DNA from: Saturnia japonica | Lineage: Eukaryota > Arthropoda > Insecta > Lepidoptera > Saturniidae | Assembly: GCA_033032175.1 (NCBI GenBank) | Contig: CM065328.1 | Coordinates: 9,362,690-9,426,689, forward strand | Direction: 5' to 3' | DNA length: 64,000 bases | In this document: positions 1-11,152 of the stretch, in pieces | How the letters are laid out: each line of letters opens with the position of its first letter | Position numbering within the stretch: the stretch's first letter is position 1 | Program-made: the position numbers and the translations under genes | Notes under the pieces: generated by a model | The model's input: only the letters and a program-made list of their open reading frames with translations | Told to the model about the DNA's origin: nothing | Database searches by the model: none

Positions 1-144
1 TAATAATGCTATACATATGATATTAACAGGTATGATTCTTTTTATCCCGGTAAGTGAAATGCTTTAAAGACTGTTATGAAATAATTTTATTTTCCAATAA
101 CCACGCGAAGTTGCGGGTACAGCTAGTACAAAATATTATGTTGT

Positions 145-240
145 CACAAAAATTCCTTAGTCATTTTTAACATGGTAGCCACCATCTTGTCAGTGCCATG
201 TTTGACCATTAGAAAAATAGTACGAAGTTCGGCTTAAAGG
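145..240 (+). repeat. Fragment of the (GAA)-tailed SINE-like family
   Basis: This stretch resembles the 3' half of the SINE-like element seen full length at 63144-63468: both share a 'cacaaaa.tt.ct' segment and the phrase 'agccaccatcttgt' (catcatgt in the other copy). It is degenerate, has no tail or target duplication I can see, and lies about 70 bp upstream of another partial copy in the same orientation. Confidence 0.4.
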
Positions 241-307
241 ACGTGTATCTAGTGTCCTTATTAAAAATCAAATAATACACGATCTACTATTAAAATACCA
301 AAAAAGT

Positions 308-359
308 GACATGTTGTGGTTTTTATTTTTTATTCATTTACTATGTCTTATTGGATATA
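308..359 (+). repeat. SINE-like copy, 5' portion (split by transposon)
   Basis: The motif gtgacatgttgtggttttta matches positions 14-40 or so of the full-length SINE-like copies at 62428-62753 and 63144-63468. The expected first ~15 bases are missing. The copy is cut at the TA dinucleotide 358-359 by the transposon that begins at 360, and resumes at 3128. Confidence 0.6.
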
Positions 360-650
360 CAGGGTATTAGTAGACCGCTCCCGAAAATGAAGACAGATGA
401 TAGTACTAATGACACCTTTGATGATGGGGTGGAAAAAAAATTGATCCTGATAAAAAAAAAAATCATATTATTTAAACTTTTTATTAGCATTATTTACGCT
501 CCATCGTGTTAGTACAGCTAAATGAAACGATAATTTCATAAAAAATACATTACTTTACTAAAAAAAAAAACCAGCAATGAAACACAAAATCAAAAACAGC
601 TGATGCTCGGATCAACGAACGCCCGGGCGCAGCGTCAATCTTGCGATGCA
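360..650 (+). repeat. Left terminal inverted repeat of the 2.8-kb transposon
   Basis: It matches the reverse complement of about 2835-3127 with scattered substitutions and A-run length differences. Shared landmarks include the end CAGGGTATTAGTAG, the phrase gacacctttgatgatgg, the A-rich block, ttagcattatttacgctcca and ccagcaatga. Confidence 0.85.
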
Positions 651-1364
651 CGCAACTAACCTACTAGATGTGACGTACCTACCTGTTTTCAAATTAAAGT
701 ATTGGCCGGACTAAAAACAGAAAGTCTGTTAACATAAAGTACAAGAATTCTATTTTAAATTCATTCTGATAGATTAATTAATTGTCGATCATAATTGCAA
801 ATAGTTTCTTCAACTATTACATTATTCTGTACCATTTCATTTTTAATTTCTTGTACAAAATTTTAATTTTTTTTATTGTGTACGTGATAATCCAATTAGG
901 TTAATTTAATATTCTAATATCATTTTTGTAGTAGCGAGCTTCTTTTTACGTCAGGGTACAATTGATTGTATAAATGTATAAAAAAAATTGAATTATAACT
1001 TCTAAATTCCATATGAAGACTAGTCAGTAGGGATAACTAAACTTATGAAATAATAGTCGTGAATGTAGGTATAACGGTTTATCGATCTGCGGAAAAGATC
1101 AAAGTGCCGCTTTCGACGCTAACGAGGGGCTACTGCAAGGAGGCGGCCCGTGGCGCTTTATTTCTTTTGGCGGGGTTGATTATTAAGTATAGTATTTTTA
1201 GTTCTTGAGACAGTTACACTTTGACTTTCATTTCATGTGCGCGTGCGTGGGCGACAGATATTCGTTCAATCGTATTGTTAACTAAGTTCTTGTCATTATT
1301 TTATTGTTACGTTTTTTGTTTCTTTTTAAGATTGTGTTGATTTCATGAGAGTTTTGTTTTAATA

Positions 1365-2500
1365 ATGCCTAACGCATACGTTTATAGTGTTCGTGAATAC
1401 GGTAGCATGTTAATGAATAATGTGCCTTGGAGAAGCTCGCGGGAATGCTTCGCGTGCATTACGAATTTACCGAGAGAGATTCCCGACAGCTGGACATCCG
1501 ACTGACTCTCGCCTGATAACAGCAGCTATTCAGCGAGTGTTGGAAAATCGGCCCACTGCCCCAGTAGCGACAGGAGGTGGAAGTCAAGTGGCTATTCAGT
1601 TCGAGGAGAGCATTTTTGATGTCGTTCGCTGAAATCCGAACTTAGTTAAACGAGGTATTGCTAAATTGTTAAGGCTTCGAGATGTAACAAGTGTATTATA
1701 CTGAACAGTTTCCAAGGTGTTAAAGCGTAAACGAATGTGCCCATAAAAAGTGCACAAAGTGCAAGCTTGGTATCCGGTGAGAACGATCACTGGCGAGTTT
1801 TTTACCATTGGATAAGACCCGCAACAACGTGTGCCTGGTTTCATTGAACACGTGATCTGGACGGACGAGTAGACATTTACAGGAAACGGGCTGTGGAACC
1901 GAAGAAATACACACGTTTATTCCGAGGTGAACCCGCACGCTGTTCTACAAACCAGGCACCAAACCCGATGGTCGGTTAACGTATGGACAGGTTTATTTAA
2001 GGATCGCATACTAGAACCAATGATTCTGCCACAGCAACTTGACGGACAGCGATATTTAAACCTCATAAATGAACAGTCGGAGGACATTTTAGACGATTTA
2101 TCATTAGCTGAATATCGCCGAAAATGGTTTCAGCATGATGGTGCACCCCCACATCCTCAGATTCGTCCGTGAGCGCCTCACTGAGCTATTTGATGATCGC
2201 TGGATCGGCAGACTAGGACCATACTCTTGGCCACCTCTGTCACCCGATCTGACCCCGTTAGTCTTCTTTCTGTAGAGGTATGTGAGAGAATGTGCTTTTA
2301 ATCGTAAGTGTGTTAGTGCCAACGAAATGCACCAAAGGACCGTGGATGTTTTCGACAAACTACGTGCGGACTGGGTCGAGGACTCCACGATGATGCCTGC
2401 ATGAGGATACGCAACGCCGAGCCCAAATCTGCCTCGAAATGAATGGGGCACAATTTGAGCCGCATCTCATAAGACCACGGAAGCTTTAGATCGGTAAGCT
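1365..2500 (+). pseudogene. Mariner-like transposase, inactivated
   Basis: The product would cut and paste the surrounding transposon. The ATG at 1365 opens a short frame that shifts near 1418 into a helix-turn-helix-like segment (1420-1632; GNASRALRIYRERFP), as in insect transposases that begin with a DUF4817-type domain. After a degraded spacer, 1927-2172 encodes a DDE core (NPHAVLQTRHQTRWSVNVW, then WFQHDGAPPH, which holds the second catalytic Asp). One more frame change leads to SPDLTPLVFFL followed by a stop near 2273. The family usually has Asp where Val stands after PL, so the third catalytic residue is lost. Remnants continue to about 2500. At least two frameshifts and a stop make it dead. 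Confidence 0.75.
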
Positions 2501-2834
2501 GTTTCATACCTACATTTTTTATAAATAACTTAGTACTGAACTGATGCGAATAGGTACATAACTGAATACATCAGAATAATAAACATTCTTACACGATGGA
2601 TTAAAAAACATGGCTCAATGCTTGTTAAATTTTTATTTAAGTATTTTTTTCATTCGCGGGGAATCGAACCCGTTACTTTTTTAATTCAACCGGAGAATTC
2701 GAATGAAAGTGGCCAGGTAGACACTAGCACAGTGGCAAAGTAGATAAGTTAGGTATTTAGACAATATTGTAAATAAGTATTTGTGCGATCGCCAGCTGCG
2801 GGCCGCGCGAGAATGGCACCGCGCCGCGCTCGCG

Positions 2835-3127
2835 CTGGACTGGCGCCGCGACGCGCCGCGCCTGAGCGTTATTTGACCCGAGCAATCAGCTGTATTTAAT
2901 TTGGTGTTCATTGCTGGTTTTTTTTTTAGTAAAGTATTGTATTTTTTTGTAAAATTCTCGTTTCATTAAGTTCTACTAACATGATGGAGCGTAAATAATG
3001 CTAATAAAAAGTTTAAATAATATGATTTTTTTTAATCAGGATCAATTTTTTTTTCCATCCCATCATCAAAGGTGTCATTAATACTATCGTCTGTCTTCAT
3101 TTTCGGGAGCGGTCTACTAATACCCTG
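2835..3127 (-). repeat. Right terminal inverted repeat of the 2.8-kb transposon
   Basis: This is the inverted partner of 360-650. Its inner edge abuts a very GC-rich block (about 2793-2875) that has only a partial counterpart at the left arm (about 608-650). Confidence 0.85.
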
Positions 3128-3345
3128 TAGTTTGGTTTTTGTGCATAAGTGAAGAGGATAATAAATATAAACTAAGAGCATGTATTCCCACAAAAACTCC
3201 CTAGATCGTTCTAACAAGGCAGCCACCATCTTGTTGGACGACACTTTTTATAAAATACATAATACTACGAAGGCTTGAAAACATTGACACTAGCAACTGC
3301 TTTTGCGGCACCAAAACAAGAAGAACAAGAAGAAGAAATACCAAA
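3128..3345 (+). repeat. SINE-like copy, 3' portion (split by transposon)
   Basis: This resumes the copy cut at 359: gtttggtttttgtgc, the ataaatataa stretch, cccacaaaaactccctaga and agccaccatcttgtt all match the full-length copies. The 3' end is diverged but still finishes in an aagaagaacaagaagaagaa tail near 3317-3337. Confidence 0.6.
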
Positions 3346-3439
3346 AATTGTAATCATAACTTATAACAAGATAAATTGAAAATTTAATAAACCCCCTACA
3401 CAATAACATATTCTTTGAGATCATTCCAATGAGCCCAAA

Positions 3440-5090
3440 CACGATATCTTTTCTGTAAGTTGGTGAGGAGTTACGTATCTTACAGATTGCAGATGATGCA
3501 TCAGCATCAAGGTCTAGGTTGCCATGTACTTTTAACATCTTTGAAGATTACAAAAATATTCCTAACTCTCAATTCCAAAGCTGTGGGTTGTGATAATATT
3601 GGTCGTGTCATGCTACAATATATTTATAAGCTTATTCTCCCATGTGTGACTTCTATCATAAACTTTTCTTAAACCACGGGGATTTATCCAGCTTCTTGGA
3701 AGAATGCTTATATTGTTCCGCTTTCTAAAGTTACCAACCCCACAGCTCCTAATCATTTTCGACCTATCTCTATTATTCCCTTCCCTTCCAAAATTTTGGA
3801 ATCTATTGTCAATAAACAAGTTACTTCTTTCCTCACTGACCACGATCTATTAAATCAATTTCAATCTGGCTTTCGAACCGCCCACAGTACTACTACTGCT
3901 CTGCTTAAGATCACGGAAGATGTTAGATCTAATATGGAAAAAGGTATGGTCACAGTATTGGTCCTTATTGATTTTAGCAATGCATTTAATGCTGTTGACC
4001 ACGATCTTCTGATTGCCGCTCTTTCTTGTCTTCAGTTTTCACCCTTGCAGTGGAATGGTTTTCTTCTTATCTCCGAGATCGTCACCAGGCTGTTCGCGTC
4101 TATGATGGCGAATCAGATTGGTGTGCTCTAGAAGCTGGTGTTCCCCAAGGCGGCATTCTTTCTCCGTTACTTTTTTCTATTTTTATAAACTTACTTACGC
4201 CTATTTTACAATCCCACTAACATCTCTATGCTGATGACCTGCAATTGTATCTGCATTGCGAAATAAAGAATCTTCCTTCTATAATCAATAATTTAAACAA
4301 GGACCTCTCAAGTTTACTTTCCTGGTCTGAATCTTACGGGATTTATGTTAATCCAACTAAGTGTCAATCCATTATAATTGGTAGTTCAAAACAGCTTGCT
4401 AAAATAGACTTTAATTCATTGACTCAACTTCAATACAATAAATGTACCATTCCTTACTCAACTACGGTGAAAAATCTTGGTATCATCTTCGATACTAAAT
4501 TATGCTGGGCAGACCAAGTCAAGGAAGTTAGTAGAAAATTATATGCTTCTCTTCATTCTCTCATGCGTTTGAAAAACTTTCTTCCTGTTAATACTAAGAT
4601 TTCCCTAGTGAATACTCTTCTTCTACCACTTCTGGATTATGCAGACGTTGCTTACTTGGACCTCTCAGAAGATCTCTTAAATAAATTTGATCGTCTACTC
4701 AATAACTGTATCCGTTTCATCTTCCGTCTTCGGAAGTTTGATCATGTTTCTGAATACCGAGCCAGGTTGAAATGGCTACCTATTCGGCAACGTAGGAATA
4801 TAAGAATACTTTGTCTTCTTTTCTCCGTACTTAATAATCCCAAATCCCCTAAATATTTAAAAACACTTTTTCAATCTCTCGCGGATACGCATAATAGACA
4901 GCTAAGGTCTTCTGATTCTTTAATTCTCAGTATACCAAGTCATCATACAAATTTCCGTGACCAATCCTTCGCTGTTACAGCAGCACGACTGTGGAATTCG
5001 CTTCCTATCAATATCCAACTGGCCAACTCTCGAAATTCCTTCAAGTATTCGCTACGTAGGTTTTACTTGGAGCAATTGAATACTTCCTAA
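3440..5090 (+). pseudogene. LINE reverse transcriptase (CR1/L2-like), 5'-truncated and broken
   Basis: This is the ORF2 remnant of a non-LTR retrotransposon. Reading through several frames shows, in order: a thumb/finger lead-in (SKAVGCDNI), HFRPISIIPFPSKILE, FQSGFRTAHSTTTAL, LIDFSNAFNAVDHDLL, then after a frameshift near 4030-4060 GVPQGGILSPLLFSIFINLL, then YADDLQLYLH. The last segment (4245-5090, 281 residues) keeps the connection domain (NLGIIFDTKLCW) and the C-terminal WNSLP...SFKYSLRRFYL motif. A TAA at 4218-4220 lies immediately before the YADD box. The endonuclease is absent; the copy begins just past a SINE tail, which is typical 5' truncation. CR1/L2 placement is by motif style only. 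Confidence 0.8.
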
Positions 5091-5275
5091 TAATATATAA
5101 TCTTAATAATCGTTATAATCTTTTTTTTTTTACTTAACATTATGCACACCTTGCATATACCTTTCCCTTGCTCCCTTGGAAGACTGGCAGAGAATGCTTG
5201 TTAGCATTAAGTCCTCCATTTGTACTTTTTTTTTTGTGCAATAAAGAATATATAATATAATATCAATACTAAATT
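5091..5275 (+). mobile_element. 3' UTR and tail of the 3.4-5.1 kb LINE
   Basis: After the ORF stop at 5090 come a T-run, 'ggcagagaatgcttgttagcattaagtcctcc', a second T-run and gtgcaataaagaatatataat. A short AT-rich repeat ends the element, as in CR1/L2-group LINEs that end in short repeats rather than a long poly(A). Confidence 0.6.
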
Positions 5276-5379
5276 TCGACTGGATAAAAACTATGGAAAT
5301 TATCACATACATTTATCAACTAGAAAAGAGCTGATAATCATCAAACGGCTGAACAGATTTTCAAAAACAACAAAAAAAA

Positions 5380-5485
5380 AACCAGATCAAAATCGGTTCA
5401 GCCGATTGAGAGCTACAATGGCACAAACAGACATACGGATATACACATTAAACTTATAACACCCCTCTTATTGCGTCGGGATTTA
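5380..5485 (+). repeat. Dispersed repeat family I, copy 1
   Basis: It contains aaatcggttcagccgattg, then acagacatacggatatacac, then acacccctcttattgcgt. It matches 6440-6545 and the inverted copy at 18320-18420. It is non-coding; family identity is unknown. Confidence 0.6.
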
Positions 5486-5829
5486 AAAAATCACATATAC
5501 TTAAATGGATTTTTATAAAAAGATATGTTCGCACAAACTTTAAAAAAAAACAGACACATTATTCCTTGTTTAAAAAGTAAAGTCAATTTGCGATCAAAAT
5601 GAACGTAGAAATCCTAAAAATCAAATCAACGACGCGACGTCCTCTAAAGCTGACTAAGCGCTTTTAAGCCATCGATTCGCATTCAACGTCATAAAAGCTT
5701 GGAACGAATAAGAAGGACTGGTGGCCTCTTGAAAGAGAATTTCCCGTTCATTGTGACATTATGCACCTCCTTTTCTAATACCTACCTTCGTGGTATCTTT
5801 GAATTTTTATATTATTATTTTTTTATTAC

Positions 5830-6370
5830 ATTACCTATGACTATAAAGAAATTTTACGAAATTCAATAACACATGTACACTATTTTAGAATTGAGACGCG
5901 TTCTATCTCCGCATAGGACGATTTTTTGTGATGAACACGCTTCTCAATTCTATATCTGGGTGTTTTAGTCTAAGATAGCTTAATGGATTTAGAATAACGT
6001 TTATAAAAATGTATTTCAATGATTTTGCAGCTCATAAAAAACGGATTTTTATATTAATAAATTAAAATGATAAATATAGGGCATTTAGATTTTCGCTAGT
6101 AATTTAAAAATTATTAAGAATTAAGCAATAAAAAAAATCTTAAAGAAGAGAAAATTTCGAATAAAAAAGTCCCTACTCCCAGATCTCTATCTCATTAATA
6201 ACAATTTTAATTTAACAATGAAATTAGGTCTCCATTTGGCCGTGTAACGTCATGGGCGTACCGCCGGTTAAGAAAGAATACCACATAAAAAAATTGAAGA
6301 AATTATGCTGTCTTTTAAACACTTGAAAGAATAAAGCCAACGGGGCTTAAAAAAATACATTGACTTTTCA
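5830..6370. other. AT-rich stretch, nothing recognised
   Basis: No gene, repeat copy or strong secondary structure that I can support. Short homopolymer A and T runs only. Confidence 0.4.
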
Positions 6371-6439
6371 AAAAGTGATGTAATTGTTAACTATCTCTGA
6401 GTTCACAAATAACTATAAAAGTTTTTCAAACAAAAAAAA

Positions 6440-6545
6440 ACTAGATATCAAAATTGGTTCAGCCATTTGGGAGCTACGATGCCACAGACAGATACACACG
6501 TTAAAATTACAACACCCCTCTGTTTGCGTTGAGATTAAAAATTTG
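6440..6545 (+). repeat. Dispersed repeat family I, copy 2
   Basis: It shares attggttcagccatttggga, the acagacagatacacacg block and acacccctctgtttgcgt with the copy at 5380-5485. Confidence 0.6.
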
Positions 6546-7363
6546 AGAAGCAGAAATCCGCAATTAATTAATATTATCATATTACCTTGATGTTTCAAAG
6601 TTTCCGTTTAAGCAATTTTTTTTTTTTTACAACACTGTTTACTTTCAGATGAGATCTCCTTGGGCAACAATAATTCAGGGAAAATATATTTATCAACGTC
6701 TGTCTCGTGTCTACGCTGAATAATGAAGCGACGCACCGTGGCGGATGACAAAAAGCGATATTGTCGAAAAGAAAAAAAACATTTAGCGTACATCTCGTGC
6801 GGAACCTTTGGGTTCTGTAGTGGTACATATAATCTTTCTATATTATACCTATTAATATCTGGACGATCGAGATTTGCTGTGTCTTGCAAAAAAAAAAACC
6901 TTTTTAGTTTAATTTGGAAAAAAACTTGTAAATAAAAAAATTTCATCTAATTTGTTAGCTAATACTGCTTTCCGAGCATAATTATTAACAATAGAGAGGG
7001 GCATTAATGGTTTAGCCCATGCGTAAAACTTGGCTTGCGTCATGACTTTGTTGGATGCCGGTTGTATCATCATCATAATGTATTAATCAGTAAGTATTAT
7101 GCTAGAAAAGAGAAATTTGAAGAAAACGGATGTTTTCTAGAAGTAGATTTGACTCTTCAGTGACAATACTAGGAACAAAAACACCATGACTTCATTCCGA
7201 TGAGGTACTCAAGATTATAATAAAAAGCACGAGTAACTGTGAAGCTTATAAAATTGTAAATAAACCTATAAATTATCAAATTTTAATGTATGAATAGATA
7301 TTTAATAAAAATTAACAAAAAGACTCATAAATTATCATGAATTAACGATCTTGTCTTGACAGG

Positions 7364-7620
7364 CCTCGTCGTGGCGCAGTAGTAGTTAACGCTGCTATTG
7401 AGCCAAGAGGTCGCGGGTTCGATCCTCGCCCATGACTGACTTTGTGTGATGAGCATAAATGTCAGTTGTGTGTGTCTGGGTGTTAAATATCTATATATGT
7501 ATGTATATCAGCTGTTTAGTTACCATATATTACAAGCTTTGCTTAGTTTGGAATTAAATGGCCATGTGTGAAAGTGTGTCCTCATATATATCTGTTATAT
7601 TGTAATTTTAATTACATCAA
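7364..7620 (+). repeat. tRNA-derived SINE
   Basis: The head looks like a tRNA with internal RNA polymerase III promoter boxes: an A box near 7372-7385 (tggcgcagtagtag) and a B box at 7416-7426 (ggttcgatcct), about 44 bp apart. The tRNA fold is not complete and the sequence runs on past the tRNA-like part into a body (tgtgtgtctgggtgttaaat) and an AT-rich end, so it is a SINE rather than a tRNA gene. The 3' boundary is uncertain. Confidence 0.7.
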
Positions 7621-7639
7621 AATACGATGAAATTATTTC

Positions 7640-8160
7640 ATAAAATTAGGTAAGCCGTTCAATTGATTGAAAGTGTCTTTTCTTTATTTTGGCTTTCTGC
7701 CTATGTAGACAATTTTGCCAATGTCAAATGTGACAAACCGACGTTATAGAATTTAGTTGCCAAATGTTCGGTGTTAATAACTCTTAAGAAAGACACATTG
7801 ACACAAAACAGTAACAAATTTATATTGAATTTGCCTGTAAGATCGTGATAGCGCCGCGCCGGCCGCCGCGCGTCGTCAATGAAACCGGTCTACTTCTAAA
7901 ATCACTTCTACGCCCTTTATGAACCTTAGTAAGGTTAATTTATACCGTATTCGATATTTAGTATTTTATTAAGATTAGAAATCAGAACTAGAAAGACAAG
8001 ATTATTTGTAAAAAAACAACAACCGAGTTTGTGAATTTTAAATTCCAAAAATTAAAATACAGTTTTCTTCAAAAAAAAAATGTGTTCTTAATATTCAAAA
8101 TTGCGGTTAAAGATCAAATTTAAATTAAGTAATTTAATGATTACTGAAACTAATTGTATC
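7640..8160. other. Unassigned, with a short GC-rich island
   Basis: Mostly AT-rich sequence without a coding frame. A ~40-bp CpG-rich patch at about 7845-7885 (gcgccgcgccggccgccgcg) stands out from its surroundings but has no partner that I recognise. Confidence 0.35.
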
Positions 8161-8250
8161 CGTGTACCAAAATGCTGGCACGTATTTTGCGCGGCGTATT
8201 AGTACTTAGCGCCATTCAACGCGGAAATTTTGCCAGCATTTTGGGCACTC
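8161..8250. repeat. Imperfect palindrome
   Basis: ccaaaatgctggca at 8167-8180 is perfectly complementary to tgccagcattttgg at 8231-8244, with partial further pairing inside. It could be a small MITE remnant or a hairpin. Confidence 0.5.
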
Positions 8251-8471
8251 TACCAACTTGCAGTGGCTTAGAGCCTTTTTATTAATCTCCTTTTTTATAT
8301 AGATAATATTTAATTGAATTGTTTACTAACAAATTATAATAATTAAATGCAGTATAAATTCCTCTACATAATTTATTTTATTGTAACTTTTTAAAGCAAT
8401 ACTTATCTGCTGGTTAGTCAAAATTTCAAAGTCGTTTATTATATTATAAGTATAGATATAACATAATAAAA

Positions 8472-9040
8472 GAAACCGGCCAAGTGCGAGTCGGACTGAT
8501 GCACCAAGGGATCCCTAATTGTACAGTCACGTTCACCAAAATTATTAGGTAACATTACTGTAGAAAGCACCGAACAAATCTAATTGAGGGACAAAATTAA
8601 CTTTGTCGTAGGAAAACTGTTATGCCCATGCATCAATATATACCGGGGTCAGTTTATCAACTGCAAATAGGTTTGTTGCAAATGTAGTTATAAATTTACA
8701 GTTTTCGGATTTTTCCTTTACTTATGATATAAAACATTTATTTTTGCCAAATTTTATGCGTCTAGGTCAAAAGGAAGTAAGTACCTTGTAGGTTTTTATT
8801 CCCTTTGCGTGTGTTAAAATATGCGACATAAACAACCGTATCTTTCGATTACGTGGACTTACAAGTTTGATTATTTCACAGCTCCAAGGGATTATAGACC
8901 TGAATATTTAATATTAATTTCAACTTGATACCTCCACGCACTCTTGAGACAGAGGCTGCTAACAAACAGACAGACAGATGAACAAGGAAGTGACCTTATA
9001 AGGGTTCCTTTTTTCTGTTTGAAGTACGGAACACTAAACA
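8472..9040 (+). repeat. Dispersed repeat family F, copy 1
   Basis: It begins ggccaagtgcgagtcggact, a start I have the impression is widespread in Lepidoptera, and ends with acagacagacagatgaacaa, aagggttccttttttctg. It is inverted relative to the copy at 19700-20285. Shared internal marks are caccaaaattattaggtaac and tcgattacgt/tcgattgcgt. Confidence 0.7.
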
Positions 9041-9283
9041 TTACTAAAACCTGAAAAATCAACATTTATTACATGTCGGCTTCACGTAGAATGCCCTATA
9101 TTATCTAAACAACCATTTAATGGAAGATGTTCAACACTTATTGGTGGAATGTATTAAAAATGAATTAATCAGAAGTGGTTAGGTTAAAGTTTAGGGTCAT
9201 GTTCTTTTGTTGTTGGTATGTTCTTCGGTTCATTAGCGGAATAGACTTCCGATTCAGCTGATATGCTATAGAATTTTATTATT

Positions 9284-9815
9284 AACTAGCTATTCCCGCG
9301 GCTGCGCTCGCGTGGACTACAGAATGCGTCGATCGGGCAAACGCGCGAACCCCGCTCCCGGTTATTTTAAAACAAAAATGCTTATTGTGGAGAGTCCTTA
9401 AAGATAGACATATATTTTCATTCATTTTTTGTAGGTATTTTTAAGATTTACAATTGTGTTCTGCATTCATTTGATATATCTTATAGTTTACTCAGCGTAA
9501 TCCATTTAAGGGCCCGAATTGATTTACCATGACCAGTTTTTTTTTTATTTACTCCGAATACTAATTCTTTTTCTAAAATAAGATTAGCCTAAATCACTTC
9601 TTATATCATCAGCTATCTACTAGTGAGAGTTTCGTCAAAATCGGTCCAACCGTTTCGGAGATTACCCGGAAAAAACAGACAAACAAAAATTAAAAAAAAT
9701 GAGTTTTTTGTTATAAGTATCGTATATACTTTCATATACATTTAGTAAAAAGCTGTTATTTTGATATTACAAACAGACACTTCAATTTTATTAATTGAAT
9801 ATAGATATAATAGTT
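9284..9815 (+). repeat. Dispersed repeat family B, copy 1 (full)
   Basis: It starts ctagctattcccgcggctgc and passes through ggttattttaaaacaaaaatg, aaaatcggtccaaccgtttc and cagacaaacaaaaa to cgtatatactttcatataca and acttcaattttattaattga. Copies lie at 11390, 24740 and 57150. The layout resembles 3' regions of RTE-type LINEs; that is inference. Confidence 0.65.
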
Positions 9816-10114
9816 ATAGAAAGAAAAAAAATTAGTAACAAAGACATTTGACACCGTAGAAAACTAAAATACATTTACAAAAACCTATTACATATAAAAT
9901 ATCAAATGCCAGTTGCTACAAAACGGCCTCAGCTCAGCATAATGCTGGTTGTAAACGACCAGCGCTGGTCTTCCGTTGGAGCCATTCGGTGGCGTCACAT
10001 GACGAACATACTAACTTAAATAATCTTAAAAAGTAAAAGTAAAAATGTAAAAACGTGAGACTTATGACGTATATAACAAGAGTATATATTTTTATAAAAT
10101 TTTAATTATATCAA

Positions 10115-10350
10115 TACGTGAAGCAATAACTTTATACCCCTTTTTAAGCGTATTGCGTGCACGGAAGACGGTGAGATTTGGTATCCGACCAGTGCCATTG
10201 AACTTAGACTCACCAAAATATTGACATCGTCACTCAATGAAAAGTGACAGCAAGTGATATAATATTCATTGTTTAGGTTCATACTGCAAATTTCAAACAG
10301 AAAATGGTCTATGATTAAAAAGTCGCTGGTCGAATTTCGATCATTGTGCG
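10115..10350 (-). repeat. Dispersed repeat family A, copy 1
   Basis: This is the reverse complement of the copy at 20826-21165: it carries cgtgcacggaagac, gtgccattgaacttaga, actcaatgaaaagtgacagc and gtcgctggtcgaatttcga. It lacks about 90 bp present in copy 2. Confidence 0.7.
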
Positions 10351-10589
10351 ACCGCTAATTTCATTAATTACACAAAAAACATACAAAAGCAACTTAAAGA
10401 AAACCGAAGAAAATTTTAAAAAAGGCAAATATTCTCGTATCAAAAAGGGTTGGTGCTTAAACAACCAAAACGAGGAAACCAGGAACACAAACAAGACAAG
10501 TAAGTTTAAAAATTATTTTATACGAAACAACACATTACGAAACATAAAAGACTTAAGATTGTGTTGTACTTATTTTAAAGAGCACTAGT

Positions 10590-10810
10590 GTCATGCTTAT
10601 GATCTTCTTCGTTCTTTTGATGTTCGCAAAGAAACCTTTTCAAAATTAATATAAAACCCGTGAAAGTATTTCAGCTTCCTTATCGGAGGTGGAATATTAT
10701 TCCAACATTTGGACGCATAGTAGCGAAAACTACCTTTCAAAACGACAAATCTATGCCATTGCGCGGAAAGTTACATTGCGCAATTAGGATATAAATTAGG
10801 GATAGAAATC
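10590..10810 (-). pseudogene. LINE ORF2 C-terminal fragment
   Basis: Read on the minus strand from about 10800, this encodes a frame with FKGSFRYYASKCWNNIPPPI followed by a basic tail. That matches the 'G.FRY.A...WN.IP' signature near the C-terminus of many LINE reverse transcriptases. One stop lies upstream (NCAM*). No RT core remains. Confidence 0.55.
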
Positions 10811-11152
10811 CCTTTATTTAGTTAACACATTAGTAACTATATTTCTTTTACTTTCTGTGAAAAATTGGATAATATGCTCCGATAGGGCTGACATACACCA
10901 GTTGTAAAAGCCCGCTTAATTAAAGAGAAAAAAAAAACAACAAAGAAAAAATAATTTTCATCACAGCATTTATTTACGGATCGCTGAAACTTCCTAAAAA
11001 CACAGCTTTAGAAAACGCTGTTTTTTCTCCCTCGCCGCTTTCAAATCAACATTTTGATCTCGACTCACGACAGTGAGGAAATGATTTTCCTCCGATACGG
11101 ATTGTGAGACGCGGCGCCTCTGTGTTTTCATTTTAATATAATTTTATTGGAT

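Larger units (their letters stand above)
360..3127 (+). mobile_element. Tc1/mariner-type transposon with long terminal inverted repeats
   Basis: The element starts CAGGGTATTAGTAGACCG at 360 and ends with its reverse complement at 3127. It is flanked by a TA duplication (358-359 and 3128-3129), the hallmark of the IS630/Tc1/mariner superfamily. The inverted repeats run about 290 bp on each side and are roughly 90-95% alike by eye. The interior carries a decayed transposase on the plus strand (1365-2500). It interrupts a SINE-like copy, which dates it as younger than that copy. The long arms are unusual, since many mariners have ~30-bp ends. No internal frame is intact, so it could move only with transposase supplied from elsewhere. 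Confidence 0.85.

Noticed and set aside
2640..2680. tRNA-like B box on the minus strand (gggttcgattccccgcgaat) inside the long-TIR transposon
   Set aside because: No A box or foldable cloverleaf lies at the right distance; at most it is a fragment of a SINE.
6608..6946. 112-codon minus-strand frame
   Set aside because: Lys/Phe-rich ends come from A/T runs, there is an overlapping frame on the other strand, and no motif is recognisable.
7364..7440. Possible genuine tRNA gene
   Set aside because: A and B boxes are present but no acceptor stem pairs, and the sequence continues into a SINE body.
10346..10588. 80-codon Lys/Asn-rich plus-strand frame
   Set aside because: Composition follows the AT-rich background, and no domain or splice signals are seen.
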